A program made the position numbers and the translations under genes. A DNA stretch of 13,979 bases from Actinomycetes bacterium (GTDB taxonomy: Bacteria; Actinomycetota; Thermoleophilia; Solirubrobacterales; Solirubrobacteraceae), in assembly GCA_023404805.1 (NCBI GenBank), contig JAEYAL010000223.1:1-13979 (forward strand). The letters are read 5' to 3'. The notes under the pieces were generated by a model. The model was not told the DNA's origin, ran no database searches, and was given only the letters and a program-made list of their open reading frames with translations. Shown here piece by piece: positions 12,856-13,979 of this stretch; the stretch's first letter is position 1, and every line of letters starts with the position of its first letter.

Positions 12856-13979
12856 GCGGCGCGGCCGTAGGTGACGCGCCGCGTGAGCCGCTCGAACGGC
12901 CCGCGCTCGCCGGCGGCGCGCATCCGGTCGGCCATCACCACCGTGGTCGCCCACGTCCCCGCGGCGAGCAGCGCGGTCGCGGTGACGCTGAGGTCGTCCG
13001 CGAGCCCGAGGACGTACGGCGTGAACACCACGAACCAGACGATCGACTGCGACAGGTAGCAGGTCATCGAGCGCTGGCCGGTCGCAGCGATCGCCCGCGG
13101 AAGCGGCGACAGCGGGCGCGCGATCCGCAGTGAGACCAGCGCGATCAGCGCCGCGTAGCCGAAGCCGCCGAGCACGCCGGTGGCATCGTGCAACGGGCCG
13201 AGGTAGGTGAGCGCCGCGTCGCTGGGCGCGGAGACCAGCTGGGCCGCCGCGAGCGCGACTGGCTGGGCGCCGATCACCGCGGCGCCGATGCCGAACACCG
13301 CCGTCGCCGCCAGCAGCCGCCGGTGCAGCTCCGGCTGTTCGATCACGCGCCGGCGTCCCGCCCAGATCCCGACGAGGAACGGGCAGGCGAGCCCGACGGG
13401 CCCGAGGAACGCGATCCACGGCTGCACCGTGATGCGTTCGGCGAACTGCGTCCACAGGTCGGGCGAGAGGACCGACGCGTCCGGCGCCGTCGTGCCGATC
13501 GCCAGCGAGTCCTCGCTCGGCAGCGCGCAGACCACGAAGAAGATCGCCGCCACGATCAGCAGCGAACGGTCCTTCCACCGCACCGCCCACGCGCCGACGA
13601 ACAGCAGCACGCCGTACGCGGCCAGGATGTCGCCGACGAACAGCACCATCGCGTGGACGAAGCCGACCGCGAAGAGCACGCCGCTACGGCGCCAGAGCAG
13701 ATGGCGGACTTGCTTCGGAGTGCCCGTCTGCCGGGCGACGATCCGGGCCACGCCGTAGCCGAACAGCAGCGCGAACATCGGGTAGGCGCGGCCGTCGACG
13801 AAGGTCGAGATGAGCCACGTGACGACCTGGTCGAGCGGGCCGCCGTCCTGCGGGAAGCCGCCGAAATAGGGCGCGCCCTGCAGGAAATAGTGGGAGTTCG
13901 CGAGCGCGATCAGGAGCAGCATCGTGCCGCGCGCGAGGTCGGGGCCGAGCGCGCGGTCGGCGATGGCCGTCGGCCCGCG
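12783..13979 (-). CDS. DUF418-family integral membrane protein, 5' end beyond window
   Basis: The frame is open to the window edge; 19 residues (RGPTAIADRALGPDLARGT) precede the ATG at 13922 and match the family's usual N-terminal R..DLLRG lead-in, so the true start lies outside and that ATG is internal. About 398 residues are visible. There are many hydrophobic helices, an F.LLFGYGVA segment, and the C-terminal DUF418 block with ATGQRSMTCYLSQSIVWFVVF. DUF418 (YeiB-like) proteins are predicted membrane proteins of unknown, perhaps acyl-transfer or transport, function. The family normally stops shortly after RRVTYG; here the frame runs a further 30 or so Arg/Ser/Pro-rich residues into the antisense of the TPR gene, probably a passive extension. 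Confidence 0.88.
   Translation of the reverse strand, partial: RGPTAIADRALGPDLARGTMLLLIALANSHYFLQGAPYFGGFPQDGGPLDQVVTWLISTFVDGRAYPMFALLFGYGVARIVARQTGTPKQVRHLLWRRSGVLFAVGFVHAMVLFVGDILAAYGVLLFVGAWAVRWKDRSLLIVAAIFFVVCALPSEDSLAIGTTAPDASVLSPDLWTQFAERITVQPWIAFLGPVGLACPFLVGIWAGRRRVIEQPELHRRLLAATAVFGIGAAVIGAQPVALAAAQLVSAPSDAALTYLGPLHDATGVLGGFGYAALIALVSLRIARPLSPLPRAIAATGQRSMTCYLSQSIVWFVVFTPYVLGLADDLSVTATALLAAGTWATTVVMADRMRAAGERGPFERLTRRVTYGRAAQPLPSSASSRERRRSRPARIIRP

Noticed and set aside
12049..13590. 513-codon frame on the minus strand overlapping DUF418 and the TPR gene
   Set aside because: It overlaps a frame with clear membrane helices and DUF418 motifs and has no recognisable domain of its own.

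Overview
The window is very GC-rich bacterial chromosome, and protein-coding DNA on both strands shows strong G/C bias at third codon positions. GTG and TTG starts, apparently leaderless genes with a TANNNT box 6-8 bases before the start codon, DUF3592/DUF418/TPR-type genes of actinobacterial style, and secreted multi-Ig proteins together suggest an actinobacterium. Thermoleophilia (Solirubrobacter/Conexibacter-like) is my best guess; this is inference, as no marker gene is present.

Left third (1-5998, minus strand): one co-directional operon. It starts with a two-hairpin leader and encodes a large secreted Ig-like protein, a secreted subtilisin-family (S8) protease with an intact D-H-N-S catalytic set, and a second secreted Ig-like protein. 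Both junctions are stop/start overlaps (TTGA and ATGA). Two small alanine-rich helical proteins follow; the first appears to be cut by an in-frame amber codon and the second runs off the window. A protease plus small helical proteins of EspC/ESX-substrate style is reminiscent of type VII secretion loci, but no secretion ATPase lies in the window.

Centre (5999-7740): about 640 bases with no convincing protein. They hold a plus-strand promoter followed by a roughly 190-nt sequence that folds on paper into a closing stem, a central bubble and an apical hairpin, ending in a strong GC hairpin. This is the architecture of 6S-like RNA. A TetR-family regulator follows on the minus strand with a palindrome between its -35 and -10. 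The regulator's divergent intergenic region carries a 53-nt direct repeat in two copies and six degenerate repeats of about 22 nt.

Right part: two tandem paralogs (7741-9418, plus) share an N-terminal domain I do not recognise and end in Gly/Cys tails that contain all their cysteines. Convergent to them is a MrfA/YprA-type DEAH helicase with a C-terminal cysteine cluster. Divergent from the helicase are a DUF3592-like membrane protein broken by an apparent one-base deletion and a small TPR-like protein. A DUF418 membrane protein runs off the right end and overlaps the TPR gene tail to tail.
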